From: Methanomicrobiaceae archaeon
GTDB lineage: Archaea; Halobacteriota; Methanomicrobia; Methanomicrobiales; Methanomicrobiaceae
Length of the DNA: 64,000 bases
Assembly (NCBI GenBank): GCA_029762625.1
Contig: JARVGI010000002.1
Span: 374,772 to 438,771 of the forward strand
Direction: 5' to 3'
Shown: one piece after another, positions 1 through 8,332 of the stretch
Layout: each line of letters opens with the position of its first letter
Position numbering within the stretch: position 1 is the stretch's first letter
Notes under the pieces: generated by a model
The model's database searches: none
Told to the model about the DNA's origin: nothing
Seen by the model: only the letters and a program-made list of their open reading frames with translations
Position numbers and translations under genes: made by a program

Positions 1-113
1 GGATAGTTGGATACCACGGCGTTTGCCCCGGTGAGCCGGTTGAAAAGGGCGCTCTTCCCGACGTTGGGATTGCCCATCATCAGGATGGTAAGCCGGTCGT
101 GATGGTCGTGCAC
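1..113 (-). CDS. feoB: Ferrous iron transport protein B, N-terminal fragment
   Basis: This is the first 37 or so codons of FeoB, the GTPase-coupled membrane permease that imports Fe2+. The window edge cuts the gene. A GTG start at 113 gives a short His-rich lead and then the Walker A/G1 motif GNPNVGKSALFNRLTG, the diagnostic FeoB P-loop, followed by the start of the switch region (ANAVVSNYP). It lies 17 bases after the second feoA gene on the same strand, so the three genes look like one feoA-feoA-feoB operon. The GTG start is my choice. An internal ATG pair exists but would leave almost nothing before the P-loop. The rest of the protein cannot be judged from this window. Confidence 0.9.
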   Translation of the reverse strand, partial: MHDHHDRLTILMMGNPNVGKSALFNRLTGANAVVSNY

Positions 114-130
114 GATTGTTCCCTCCGGAT

Positions 131-352
131 TCAGTCGACCTCGACAGACACGCACCCGGCGGTCTCCAGCCCCATCGCCACCTCCATGCCGTCCACCGCC
201 ACGACCACCGGGCCCTTGATGGGCTGGCGGGTGATCATGGTCAGGTGCTTTCCCACCCGGACGCCCAGGCAGTTCAGCTCGTGGCGGGAGGCGAGGATGT
301 CCCGGACAGTGCCGGATTCCCCGAATGCAAGTTCTGATAATCGTTTGTGCAT
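131..352 (-). CDS. feoA: FeoA-family protein (second copy)
   Basis: A 73-residue SH3-like FeoA-domain protein. FeoA proteins are small cytoplasmic partners thought to modulate the FeoB GTPase. Visible family features are the 'L..L..G..G.V..I' opening, the central 'LGVRVGKHLTMI' segment and the closing 'GPVVVAVDGMEVAMGLETA' strand pair. It starts 2 bases after the stop of the first feoA and ends 17 bases before feoB, so translation is probably coupled. Two tandem separate feoA genes are common in archaea and in some bacteria. Confidence 0.88.
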   Translation of the reverse strand: MHKRLSELAFGESGTVRDILASRHELNCLGVRVGKHLTMITRQPIKGPVVVAVDGMEVAMGLETAGCVSVEVD

Positions 353-354
353 TG

Positions 355-573
355 CTATGTTCTTCCCACGCGTATTTTCTGTGCCATGCCGCGGCCGATG
401 ACGATCGTGTCATGGTTGACCCTGAGAACCACCGGGCCGAACGGTCCGGAGATTCTGGTGACCACTCGTCCTTCGGCGAGTCCCCGAAGCGCCAGCTGCT
501 GGCGAAGGCCCTGCCCGCCCTCGATGGCAATGATCCGGGCGGACTCTCCCGAAGATACCTCTGCAAGATGCAT
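355..573 (-). CDS. feoA: FeoA-family protein (first copy)
   Basis: A 72-residue FeoA-domain protein that opens the feo operon. It has the family pattern: an N-terminal 'L..V..GESARI' strand, the 'LRGLAEGRVVTRI' core and the 'PVVLRVNHDTIVIGRGMAQKI' C-terminal strands. Its role is inferred from the family and from feoB downstream: regulation of Fe2+ uptake. It is clearly diverged from the next feoA rather than being a recent duplicate. I did not find a convincing metal-regulator box in the roughly 150 bases upstream. Confidence 0.88.
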   Translation of the reverse strand: MHLAEVSSGESARIIAIEGGQGLRQQLALRGLAEGRVVTRISGPFGPVVLRVNHDTIVIGRGMAQKIRVGRT

Positions 574-723
574 GTTCTGTTCAATAGATTGGCAATTCGG
601 TGGTAATGAACCGACTCCGAATCTTTCTCGGATGCATTTGCCAGGCCCGAAGAAAATTCGGAAAAAAGAGGGAAACCGAAATGCGGAGCGCAGGCGGTCG
701 CCGCCCGGCAGGGTGCGCGTCCC

Positions 724-969
724 TCACTCCCGCCCGAGCAGTTTCCGGGTCACGGAGACCAGCCATTTCCTGTTCAGGGCGAGGTGCACCAGTGCGAAGA
801 GCCCCATCACCACGCCGCTGCCGTCGTGGAGCAGATCGATCCGCTCCCACGGGAGATCGATCGCCGCCCGCTCGAGGAGCATGACCGGCCCGGGGAGCTT
901 CAGCATCCCGGTGGTAAAGCAGACGAAAAACGAGATGCCCAGCCCCACGTCGACGAGGTATTTTTTCAT
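724..969 (-). CDS. Small DUF4405-like membrane protein
   Basis: An 81-residue protein starting MKKYLVDVG with two predicted membrane helices: one at about residues 7-28 (GISFFVCFTTGMLKLPGPV) and one near 50-65 (VVMGLFALVHLALN). The spaced histidines (LLHDGSG and LVHLALN) and the end 'HLALNRKWLV' resemble DUF4405/cytochrome-b-like mini-proteins, in which such histidines can bind haem. The ATG at 969 is chosen because it directly precedes the conserved-looking segment; an in-frame ATG at 993 would add eight residues. The function is unknown and the family assignment is by eye. Confidence 0.6.
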   Translation of the reverse strand: MKKYLVDVGLGISFFVCFTTGMLKLPGPVMLLERAAIDLPWERIDLLHDGSGVVMGLFALVHLALNRKWLVSVTRKLLGRE

Positions 970-1152
970 GACCGTGCGGGAAAGCGGTGCCATATGCATC
1001 AATTGCGGCGAATGCATGATTATTATTGCCACCCGGGGAATGTATCGCCCGCTCTGCCCCCCGCGCCCGGCTCAGGTGCCTGGGAACTCTTGGGCGTTGA
1101 CTGAGGGTAAATGGATAAAAGGCATGAACTCCATTCCCCGCATGTGGACATC

Positions 1153-1362
1153 ATGAAGATAAGTGCGCGAAATGTGTTGAAAGGAACCATCAAATCGATC
1201 AAGTATGGCCAGATCCTCGCCGAGCTCGTCATCGAACTGCCCGGCGGAACGCAGATCACCTCGCTCATCACCAGGACCTCGGCCGAGCAGATGCAGCTCG
1301 CCGAGGGCAAGGAGATCTCGGCGGTTATCAAGGCGTCGAACGTGATGGTGGCGCTGGAGTAG
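1153..1362 (+). CDS. Molbindin-type TOBE-domain protein
   Basis: A 69-residue single TOBE domain, the size of free-standing molbindins (Mop), which oligomerise and store or buffer molybdate/tungstate in the cytoplasm. The start MKISARNVLKGTI and the core 'G.....V.IELPGGTQITSLITRTSAEQMQLAEGKEISAVIKASNVMVA' match the family closely. The ATG at 1153 is preferred over 1111 because a TATA-like 'ggataaaagg' at about 1110-1119 would put the transcript start between the two. Methanogens need Mo/W for formylmethanofuran dehydrogenase, and an orphan tungstate-binding protein lies at 15 kb. Confidence 0.88.
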   Translation: MKISARNVLKGTIKSIKYGQILAELVIELPGGTQITSLITRTSAEQMQLAEGKEISAVIKASNVMVALE

Positions 1363-1663
1363 AACCAAGAGTATTGTTGGTGAAGGGTCACCTGTCTCCG
1401 GTGGTAGGGGACAGTTTCATCCTTGTGCCCGTGGTGGGAAGAACCCCGCGCGACGTTCCGGGCGGGTGCGTCGTCATGAGGCATACCAGAGCCGTGCCCA
1501 TACAGGCGCACGCACTCCGACAGCACCCGGATATGCCACTCTCCAAAATCCGCCCCTGCTCTTTGGGCAGCTCCCGCACGAGAGCAGCGACGAGCGGGTT
1601 GGTCAGTATGCCGAGGCGCTGACGGATGGATAGGTTTCTGCCCTTCTGCGACAGATATGGTGC
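1363..1663. other. Intergenic stretch with no recognised gene
   Basis: About 300 bases between the molbindin and the HD-domain gene. Open frames exist on both strands, but their translations have no pattern I recognise and no start signal supports them. I see no tRNA-like T-arm and no clear terminator. Confidence 0.5.
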
Positions 1664-2272
1664 ATGGATGAACAGACGGACGCCATGCGGGAGCATGTCC
1701 GGTCGGCGCTCCCCGGAGCAGGGGCCCACGGGTTCGACCATACCTGCAGGGTCGTGCGCCTCTGCGAGCTGCTCGGCGCCCGGGAAGGCGCGGACATGCG
1801 GGTCCTCATCCCGGCGGCGCTCTTCCACGACATCTCGCGGCCCCTCGAGGAAGCGACGGGCGTGCCCCACGAAGAAGAAGGGGCACGGATGGCGGAATCG
1901 TTCCTCCACTCGATCTGCTACCCCGGCGACTGCATTCCGGGTATCGTCCACGCCATCCGTGCGCACCGGTACAGCGGCAGCATAGCCCCCGGAACACAGG
2001 AGGCCCGGATCCTCTCGGACGCGGACAACCTTGATGCGATGGGTGCGGTCGGGATCGCCCGGACGTTCCTACAGGCGGGGGAACGGGGGGCTCGCCCGGC
2101 CGAAGGTCTTCGAGGCGGCATCCCCGATGCAACCGGCCACATCCGGGACAAACTGCTGAACCTGAAGGCCCTCATGTACACGGAGAGCGCACGGCGTATT
2201 GCCGAACGCAGGCATGCATTCCTCACCACCTTTCTGGAGGTGCTGGACGACGAGGTGCACGCCCGGTCCTGA
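1664..2272 (+). CDS. HD-domain phosphohydrolase
   Basis: A 202-residue cytoplasmic protein with the HD metal-dependent phosphohydrolase signature: His26 in GFDHTCRVVRLC, the His55-Asp56 pair in AALFHDISRP, and a distal 'LSDADNLDAMGAVGIAR' that supplies the last acidic ligand. This H...HD...D order and the DADxLDAxG motif are typical of YedJ/COG1418-type HD proteins of unknown substrate, probably a phosphate ester or nucleotide. The first ATG is followed directly by family-like sequence, so it is used as the start. It is transcribed alone, away from the remnant that follows. Confidence 0.85.
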   Translation: MDEQTDAMREHVRSALPGAGAHGFDHTCRVVRLCELLGAREGADMRVLIPAALFHDISRPLEEATGVPHEEEGARMAESFLHSICYPGDCIPGIVHAIRAHRYSGSIAPGTQEARILSDADNLDAMGAVGIARTFLQAGERGARPAEGLRGGIPDATGHIRDKLLNLKALMYTESARRIAERRHAFLTTFLEVLDDEVHARS

Positions 2273-2281
2273 TAGCCTCCC

Positions 2282-2560
2282 TCACCCGTGCGGCATCGCC
2301 ACATCGAGAAGCGCTTCCATCCCGTCCGCCCCGCTCTTTGGAATGACCGAGATGGTGCCGTTCGTCTCGAGGACGATTGCCGCCATCCTCGAGGAGCCGG
2401 CCCACTCGGATCGCACCGTCTGCCTGATCTCGCCCGCAGGGATGTGCTCCTGCCGCGCCGGCGTGCGGGCCGGTGACCACGCGAACGGCCTCGAGGACGG
2501 TGTGCCCTCTTTCAGGGGAAAGGATCGGCGCTGTCTGCGCGCCGGGCCGCCTGCGTCCAG
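2282..2560 (-). pseudogene. C-terminal remnant of a DUF421 (YetF-like) membrane protein
   Basis: A 92-codon open frame with no start codon, bounded upstream by TGA. Its second half reads like the cytoplasmic tail of DUF421/YetF proteins, with 'PAGEIRQTVRSEW' and then 'VLETNGTISVIPKS' before the stop. The N-terminal transmembrane part that such proteins have is absent; upstream is a stop and then the promoter of the next gene. I read it as the leftover 3' end of a deleted gene. The family call is by eye from the ExxGTISVI-type motif. Confidence 0.5.
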
Positions 2561-2583
2561 TCAGGGCTCGATGCGTCCCGGAT

Positions 2584-2594
2584 TAATATATAAA
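2584..2594 (+). promoter_or_regulatory. TATA box for the small ORF at 2637
   Basis: The sequence taatatataaa is a strong archaeal TATA element in otherwise GC-rich DNA. A transcript start about 25 bases downstream would leave a 5' leader of roughly 20 bases before the ATG at 2637. Confidence 0.5.
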
Positions 2595-2636
2595 CGAAGG
2601 AATAATTTTTAATGCACCTGTATCCCACCCGTATAC

Positions 2637-2768
2637 ATGCAACCGCAGCAGTACGAAAAAATCGCAATTGTCCTGCATGGAGTGCTCCTCGCGTGTGGAA
2701 TCGTGATGATGGGACTTGATTTCCTGCCCGTTGAAGCACCGGTTCACGAACTGCTGCTCCTGCTGTAA
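2637..2768 (+). CDS. 43-residue single-helix membrane peptide (hypothetical)
   Basis: A short open frame starting MQPQQYEKIAIVLHGVL and running into a hydrophobic stretch (IVLHGVLLACGIVMMGLDFL) long enough for one membrane helix, then a short acidic/His tail ending in a run of leucines. It is preceded by a strong TATA box at 2584-2594. No homologous family is recognised. Support is the promoter placement and the coherent membrane-peptide composition; there is no strong Shine-Dalgarno, so it could be spurious. Confidence 0.45.
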   Translation: MQPQQYEKIAIVLHGVLLACGIVMMGLDFLPVEAPVHELLLLL

Positions 2769-3085
2769 CGCCGTATACGGTGCATTATTGCAATTGTGGT
2801 CATGAATGTCCCGACGGTGCACTATGTACGAAGATTGATCGGGGGTGGTGCGGGGATATCGGGCGCGCGGCCCCCCCGGTCGCAGCGCGTGCAGGACGCA
2901 GTGCCATAACGATGTGTGATAATTCAGGCGCAAAAGCAGGTGCCTGCAGCGCCATATCGAGGATGTGGTGTGGGAATCTGTTCATTTCAGCGAATGGTAT
3001 GGTGGAGCAGGTATGCATGATCCAACAATTATAATGCAGGTTCTATCTAAACTCTACGGGGTGAAATCCCTCTGCGGAGGATACA
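2769..3085. other. Intergenic stretch ending in a kinase promoter
   Basis: About 315 bases without a recognisable gene. The right end holds a TATA-like aattataatg at 3027-3036 and a Shine-Dalgarno ggagg at 3076-3080, both serving the gene at 3086. The remaining open frames look like chance. Confidence 0.5.
3027..3036 (+). promoter_or_regulatory. TATA-like element of the receiver-GAF-kinase gene
   Basis: The element aattataatg lies about 55 bases before the ATG at 3086. With an archaeal start roughly 25 bases downstream, the leader would be about 25-30 bases and would contain the ggagg ribosome-binding site at 3076-3080. Confidence 0.4.
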
Positions 3086-4651
3086 ATGATTCGTGTTCTG
3101 ATGGTCGATGACGAACCCTCGATCCTGGATGTATCAAAAATTTTTCTCGAAAAGACCGGCGAGTTCGAAGTCGATACGGTTGAATCTGCCGAAGAAGCGC
3201 TGAAAAAACTCGCATCGGCGCGGTATGAAGCGGTTGTGTCCGACTACCGGATACCCGGGATGGACGGGATCGAGTTCCTCAAAGAGGTGCGCGCCCTCGA
3301 TCCCGCCTTCCCTTTCATTCTCTTCACCGGAAAAGGGCGGGAAGAGGTGGTGATCGAGGCGCTGGACAATGGCATTGATTATTATATCCGCAAGGGCACG
3401 GATACCGAATCGCAGTTTGCCGAACTCTCGTATAAGATCAGGCTTGCAGTAGAGCAGCGGAGGGCGCAGAAGGAAATCCTCGAACAGCATAAACAGCTGT
3501 CAATCATCAACGAGATCATCCGGGTTGCGAATTCATCCCTCATTCTCGATGAAATGCTGGAGATGGTCCTGAAAATCACCCTTAACCTGCTCGATTGCGA
3601 GATGGGATGGATTTACCTCAAAAGCCCCGATGGCAGGACGGCATCGATGAAGGCCCATTATGGCGTCCCGCAATCCTTTATTGAAGAAAAATCCACCGTT
3701 TTCATTCGTGACTGGCCGTACAACCTCGTGTTCTGCGCATGCCAGCCCCGGTATGTGGAACCCATGCCGGAAGGCTCACCGGGCTCCCTCGATACCCGCA
3801 TCATGGAAGAGGTCAGCGCGTCGTCCTTCGCCGGTATCCCCCTCATTTCGGATTCAGTCGTGGTGGGAGCACTCTACATCGGGCAGCGAACGGGGCATGA
3901 ATTCTCCGAGAGGGAAAAAACCGTCCTGGAATCGATCGGCAGGGAGATCGGCGGCACGATCCTCAGGGGAATGCTGCAGGAACAGCTCGAGGAGGCATAC
4001 CTTGAGGAGCAGTGCTATTTCGACCTTCTCGAGCAGCACCTGAAATCCCTCGAGCGCTCCATGATGGAGCACACAGGAATCGTCACCGAACTGATCCACG
4101 GCACCGGGCGGCACTACGCGGAAAAACTGAATGAGGATATCCATGAAGTGATCGGGATTACGAATGACATCTCCACCATCCGCAGGCTGGCCGATTCACC
4201 GGATGAATTTGACGAGGTCGAACTCGACAGTATACTCGCATCAATGCGGGAGCGGTTTCCCCATACCGCCATATCGGTGCACGAGACGGGCATGACCGTG
4301 CTTGCCGACGATCTGCTCGCGGAACTGTTTGCCAATCTTATCCGGAACCGGACACTGTCCAGAAAAGGGGATCTACAGATCAGCATCGGGATGGAGGAAG
4401 GCGAGGACGGGATGCTCAGGGTTTCCGTGGAGGATTCGGGCCCAGGCGTTCCCGATGAGGACAAACCCGGGCTGTTCGTCTGTCCCCGGTCCGTCTCGCA
4501 GAATGGTGGAAAAAGCAATCTTGGCCTGATAATCGCCCGCATGCTCGTCGAGCGCTACTGCGGCAGGATCTGGGCGGAGGATCGCATCGCCGGGCGGCCG
4601 GACGAAGGCCTTGCTATCCGGTTTACCCTCGTTCCGGCGCTGGATGACTGA
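3086..4651 (+). CDS. Receiver-GAF-ATPase signalling protein (atypical histidine kinase)
   Basis: A 521-residue cytoplasmic signalling protein. Residues 1-120 are a receiver domain with the acidic pair DDE (8-10), phospho-acceptor Asp53 (VVSDYRIPGMDG) and Lys103. Residues about 135-295 are a GAF sensor domain. Residues about 300-395 are a helical linker, and about 400-520 a HATPase_c domain with GLxxDSGPGVPDE and NLGLIIARMLVE. The phospho-acceptor helix seen in the neighbouring kinases (TRHDI..NQ) is missing, and the N-box reads LFANLIRNRTLS instead of the usual N...NA. It may therefore act without a classical His, or be a pseudokinase-like sensor. The start is supported by ggagg five bases upstream. 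It is monocistronic. Confidence 0.88.
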   Translation: MIRVLMVDDEPSILDVSKIFLEKTGEFEVDTVESAEEALKKLASARYEAVVSDYRIPGMDGIEFLKEVRALDPAFPFILFTGKGREEVVIEALDNGIDYYIRKGTDTESQFAELSYKIRLAVEQRRAQKEILEQHKQLSIINEIIRVANSSLILDEMLEMVLKITLNLLDCEMGWIYLKSPDGRTASMKAHYGVPQSFIEEKSTVFIRDWPYNLVFCACQPRYVEPMPEGSPGSLDTRIMEEVSASSFAGIPLISDSVVVGALYIGQRTGHEFSEREKTVLESIGREIGGTILRGMLQEQLEEAYLEEQCYFDLLEQHLKSLERSMMEHTGIVTELIHGTGRHYAEKLNEDIHEVIGITNDISTIRRLADSPDEFDEVELDSILASMRERFPHTAISVHETGMTVLADDLLAELFANLIRNRTLSRKGDLQISIGMEEGEDGMLRVSVEDSGPGVPDEDKPGLFVCPRSVSQNGGKSNLGLIIARMLVERYCGRIWAEDRIAGRPDEGLAIRFTLVPALDD

Positions 4652-4767
4652 TATATCCCTGTATTGTTCGGCTGCCTGCCGTTGGCCCACCTCCTTTCTC
4701 TCACCCACTCCTGCCGTCAGGGCGTGCATGCCCGAACCACCGGCGGCAGTATACAAAAAAAGTGAGA

Positions 4768-5478
4768 TTATTCTTTTTTCACTTCGCTCATGAGAGAGTC
4801 CATGATCTCGGGCGCCCGGTCCTTGAGGCCGAGCCCCACGATGATAGCGATGGCCGCACCGATGCCGATGCCGATACCCCATGCGATGGGGGTGATGAAG
4901 ATATAGATGATGGTCAGGTCGAGGAGCAGCTGCGTCAGGGCGAGCATGACCACGACGAAGTAGAAGAAGACCCGAAGGAGCATGGTGATGAGCCCGATGT
5001 ACTCGACCTTCTGGGCCTCGCCCCACCCCTTCATGAAGTCGGCGAAATAATCGATGAGGATGAATCCCACAATGAGGATGATCAGGAATGCGGCGATATT
5101 GGGCAGGTATGCCACGATAGAGGCGATGAGTGCGGTCAGGAATTCCAGCTGCAGGAGGTTTGCCGCAGCAAGAATGGCGATCAGGTAGATGAACCACCTG
5201 ACGATCAGGTCAAAGAACGCCACCACGTTCGTTCCCGATTGTTCGATTGCCTTTCCGATTGAAGTCTTGCGGAGTGCATCGTCGACGCCTATCCTGTCAA
5301 GAAATCGTGCCACGACCCCGCCGATGATCCGGCCGGCAACCCAGCCGATGAGCAGGATGATAATCGCGGCGATGATGTTTGGAAGAGAAAGGATGATTAC
5401 CGAAAACATCTGCATGATGGCATCGCCAATGCTGGTTACGGATTGCGTAACTGTTGATACGGACTGTTCAACTGCCAT
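4768..5478 (-). CDS. MscS-related membrane protein with TM-helix repeats
   Basis: A 236-residue, very hydrophobic protein with about four or five membrane helices. It holds two copies of the conserved TM-helix repeat of mechanosensitive channel relatives (PF05552 type), one around residues 30-70 ('LPNIIAAIIILLIGWVAGRI') and one around 125-160 ('LPNIAAFLIILIVGFILIDY'). The cytoplasmic beta and alpha/beta domains of true MscS channels are absent; the protein ends shortly after a Gly-rich helix (GIGIGIGAAIAI). A pore or turgor-sensing role is plausible but inferred. Its promoter region is extremely AT-rich. Confidence 0.8.
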   Translation of the reverse strand: MAVEQSVSTVTQSVTSIGDAIMQMFSVIILSLPNIIAAIIILLIGWVAGRIIGGVVARFLDRIGVDDALRKTSIGKAIEQSGTNVVAFFDLIVRWFIYLIAILAAANLLQLEFLTALIASIVAYLPNIAAFLIILIVGFILIDYFADFMKGWGEAQKVEYIGLITMLLRVFFYFVVVMLALTQLLLDLTIIYIFITPIAWGIGIGIGAAIAIIVGLGLKDRAPEIMDSLMSEVKKE

Positions 5479-5490
5479 AGAGCATCGAAC

Positions 5491-5520
5491 TTAAATATAT
5501 TATAAATTATATATAATTTA
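5491..5520 (-). promoter_or_regulatory. AT-rich promoter of the MscS-related gene
   Basis: Thirty bases consisting only of A and T lie 13-42 bases upstream of the ATG at 5478 and include several overlapping TATA-like runs. The contrast with the surrounding roughly 60% GC sequence marks it as the promoter. Confidence 0.6.
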
Positions 5521-5550
5521 CTATAATAATCTGGTGGGGGCATCGGCGGG

Positions 5551-7905
5551 TTAACGCAACGGGTATGCCCCACGCCAGTGCTCGGCCGGAACCACGATCT
5601 CGAACCGTGCGCCCTTTCCCTCCTCGCCTCTCTCGCGGATTGCTATCCCGGTGATAGCGAGTGCGGCGCGTGCCAGAAAAAGGCCATATCCCGTATTTTT
5701 CCCGAAACCCCTCTCGAAGATCGCCTCTTTCTCATCTGGGGGGATGCCGTCGCCGTCGTCCTCCACGATGATCCTGCACTGCCCGTTTTCATCGAAGGAC
5801 GAGACCCGTATGACGCTGATCTGCCCGCCGTGACGGACGGCATTGTCCAGCAGATTGAAAAAAACCCGTTCTACCATAGGGTCAGCGAAGATCTCCAGTG
5901 ATGCGGTCCGGTTGTCGAGTGAGATATCGACGGGAAGCGTTGTCTCGGCCGCTCGCTCGATCAACGCTGCAACCGGCTGCCACCCGGGCCGGTTCACCCC
6001 CATATGCTGGTAGTCGCGGGTGAATGATATCTGGCGGTTGATGGAAGTGAGCGCCTCCTGCATGCAGGTGAGGTACTCCTCTCCGTTCTGGTTGCCCTCG
6101 AGTTCGTCCCTGAGCAGGTGTATCATCGCCGATATCCCTGTCGTCTGGTTGATAATGTCGTGGCGCGTAATGCTGGAGAGCAGGTTCAGTTTGGTATTCG
6201 CCTCAAACAGTGCCGCTTCCGCCCGTGTACGCTCCCGCTCCGTCTCGTAGGCGTGCAGGGCGAATCCGATGTCCGAGGCAGCTTCCTCGAAGAGCGCCTG
6301 TTCCTCATCGTCGGTCGCCATCTCGGGGGGAATGGAGATGGAGAGCAGACCATAGACCCTGTCCTCCCATTCGAGCCGTCGCGTCATCGCTGCCAGACCG
6401 CAGTGACGGGAGGCAAGGGGGCAATCCCGGCAGTCGGATGCAGGTTCTTTTGTACTGATACAGGAGGGCGAATCAAGTGCTCTGCGGGCGCATGCGGGAA
6501 TCGAATCGCGGCTGAAACGCTCGTTGAGAAGGTGCCCCTGATCGCCGAGCCCCGCCGCAGCCCGTACGACAAGGCGCCGGTCATCATCGTAGAGGGCAAT
6601 CCACGCGTGGTGATAGCCTCCGGTTTCGGTGAGCGTGGTGCAGATCCTCGGCAGTAACCGTGCCGGATCGCGCTCTTCTACAATAATCTGGTTCACGGTG
6701 CGGATAGCGAGGAGCACGCGGTTGAGATGCTCGATCCTCTGCTCGTACTGTTTTCTCTCCGTTATATCACGTGAAATGCCGGAAAAACCAAGAAAATCCC
6801 CTTCGGCATCGATGAGCGTGGACAGCGTCAGCGCGATATGGATTTTCTGCCCGCCCTTTCGGTACCGGTATGTTTCGTATTGCTCGACGATGGCGCCATG
6901 TTTGACCTTCGCCATCAGTGTGATGCCCTCATTCTCCAGTTCGGGAGGCGCCACCACCGAGACATGTCTGCCGACGACCTCTTCGGCGGCATAGCCGTAG
7001 ATCCGCTCCGCACCCCTGTTCCAGGTTGCAATGATGCCCTCGGGCGTGATGGTATAGATCGCATCGCTGGTCGATTCGGCGATGGCCGCCAACCGCAGGT
7101 GCCCGCGTTCCGCCTCTTTTTCACGGGTAACGTCGCGAAAGACAAGCACCACTCCCAGGATCGCTCCCGTGTCGTCGCAGACAGGAGCGGCGCTATCGGC
7201 GATCGCGCGTTTCGAGCCATCGCGGCTGATGAGGGCGGTGTGGTTGGCGAGGCCGACAATTCCCCCGATGTCCAGCACCTTCTGCACCGGATTGGTGCAG
7301 GCCCTGCCGGTCTTTTCATTGATGATGCAGAACACCTCGGTGAGCGGTCTCCCGGCCGCTTCTTGTTCGTTCCAGCCACAGAGCTCCTCTGCCACGCGGT
7401 TGAGGGAGACCACCAGCCCGTGTGTGTCGGTGACGATGACACCATCGCCGATCGAGCGCAGTGTCACCTTCAACCGCTCTTTTCCTGCGCTCAGCTCCTG
7501 GTTGAGGCGCCGAAGCCGCCTGGCGCTCCGCGTCTTCTCTGCGGCACGTCGTATTTTGTGGGCAAGATCGGTGAATTGTGCACTGATATCCCCTCCCTTC
7601 TGGACGTAGTAGTCCGCACCGTGGTTGAGGGCTTCGATCGCCACCTCCTCCCGCCCTCGTCCCGTGAACAGGATGAATGGAAGGTCCGGATACCGTTCAC
7701 GGATTGCCTTTAACAGATCGATGCCGTTCATTCCCGGCATCTCAAAGTCGCTGATCACGGCAGCATAGGATGCGGCAGGTATCCGGTCGAGCGCCTCCGG
7801 TCCAGATGCACACGTGTCACACTGCAAATCCTCGTATTTTTCGAGAAATGCCTTCGCCACCGTGAGCAGGATCGGCTCGTCATCCACAAGAAGTATACTA
7901 TACAT
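5551..7905 (-). CDS. Receiver-PAS-PAS-GAF histidine kinase
   Basis: A 784-residue cytoplasmic hybrid kinase. The order is: receiver domain (1-120; DDE at 8-10, Asp53 in VISDFEMPGMNG, Lys103), a PAS domain from about 145 ('SIGDGVIVTDTHG'), a second PAS with PAC ('YGYAAEEVVGRHVSVV', 'FSGISRDITERK'), a GAF domain near 400-565, and the kinase core. The phospho-acceptor is His582 in LSSITRHDIINQ, followed by an N-box FFNLLDNAVRHG and the G1/G2 motifs VEDDGDGIPPDEK and GKNTGYGLFLAR. An N-terminal receiver suggests it is controlled by another kinase. The ATG at 7905 is chosen over a GTG one codon upstream. An AT-rich block at about 7960-8000 is the likely promoter. Confidence 0.9.
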   Translation of the reverse strand: MYSILLVDDEPILLTVAKAFLEKYEDLQCDTCASGPEALDRIPAASYAAVISDFEMPGMNGIDLLKAIRERYPDLPFILFTGRGREEVAIEALNHGADYYVQKGGDISAQFTDLAHKIRRAAEKTRSARRLRRLNQELSAGKERLKVTLRSIGDGVIVTDTHGLVVSLNRVAEELCGWNEQEAAGRPLTEVFCIINEKTGRACTNPVQKVLDIGGIVGLANHTALISRDGSKRAIADSAAPVCDDTGAILGVVLVFRDVTREKEAERGHLRLAAIAESTSDAIYTITPEGIIATWNRGAERIYGYAAEEVVGRHVSVVAPPELENEGITLMAKVKHGAIVEQYETYRYRKGGQKIHIALTLSTLIDAEGDFLGFSGISRDITERKQYEQRIEHLNRVLLAIRTVNQIIVEERDPARLLPRICTTLTETGGYHHAWIALYDDDRRLVVRAAAGLGDQGHLLNERFSRDSIPACARRALDSPSCISTKEPASDCRDCPLASRHCGLAAMTRRLEWEDRVYGLLSISIPPEMATDDEEQALFEEAASDIGFALHAYETERERTRAEAALFEANTKLNLLSSITRHDIINQTTGISAMIHLLRDELEGNQNGEEYLTCMQEALTSINRQISFTRDYQHMGVNRPGWQPVAALIERAAETTLPVDISLDNRTASLEIFADPMVERVFFNLLDNAVRHGGQISVIRVSSFDENGQCRIIVEDDGDGIPPDEKEAIFERGFGKNTGYGLFLARAALAITGIAIRERGEEGKGARFEIVVPAEHWRGAYPLR

Positions 7906-8332
7906 CACTCTGCACGCACCAGAACACTCAATCGCCTAGGCAATTCTTTACAAAAGGAGGAATAAAAAAATTTTTAATTTATTCTTATTTATTATTTGAA
8001 AAGAATCTGGCATGCAGTGGTGAACAGGTTATCAGGGGACACCGCCGCTCCTGTTTCGCCCCTCCCTACAGGTTTCCTGCCCGGTGCAGCGGATGGATGG
8101 CTGCCACGCGTCCATGGGCCATTTCCCTCGTTTCGCGCCCCTTCACCTGCGGGATCGGTGGCCCGATAATCCGGACGATCGTTCATTTTCCCATGCATCG
8201 TGCATCGGGTGCCCGGACGATCCGCACCATGCCGGTGTGAGGCAGGCGCTGTGTCGGTCCCCGCGATCACCGCCGGGGTATGGCATCGGGGGTATAGTAT
8301 ATAATGTATCAAATATCCTTCACTGATCTGTT
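7906..8332. other. Divergent intergenic region between a kinase and the 8333 gene
   Basis: About 425 bases. The left part (about 7955-8000) is an AT-rich block suited to the leftward kinase promoter. The middle is GC-rich and holds no translation I recognise. At 8293-8306 there is a TATA-like tatagtatataatg for the rightward gene. Confidence 0.5.
8293..8306 (+). promoter_or_regulatory. TATA box for the gene at 8333
   Basis: The element tatagtatataatg is centred about 33 bases before the ATG at 8333, so the expected transcript start falls at or just before that ATG. This would give a leaderless or very short-leader mRNA. Confidence 0.5.

Noticed and set aside
1388-1966. Leftward open frame overlapping the HD-domain gene
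   Set aside because: One stretch (RLGILTNPLVAALVRELPKE) looks protein-like, but the frame mostly overlaps the well-supported HD gene and I recognise no family.
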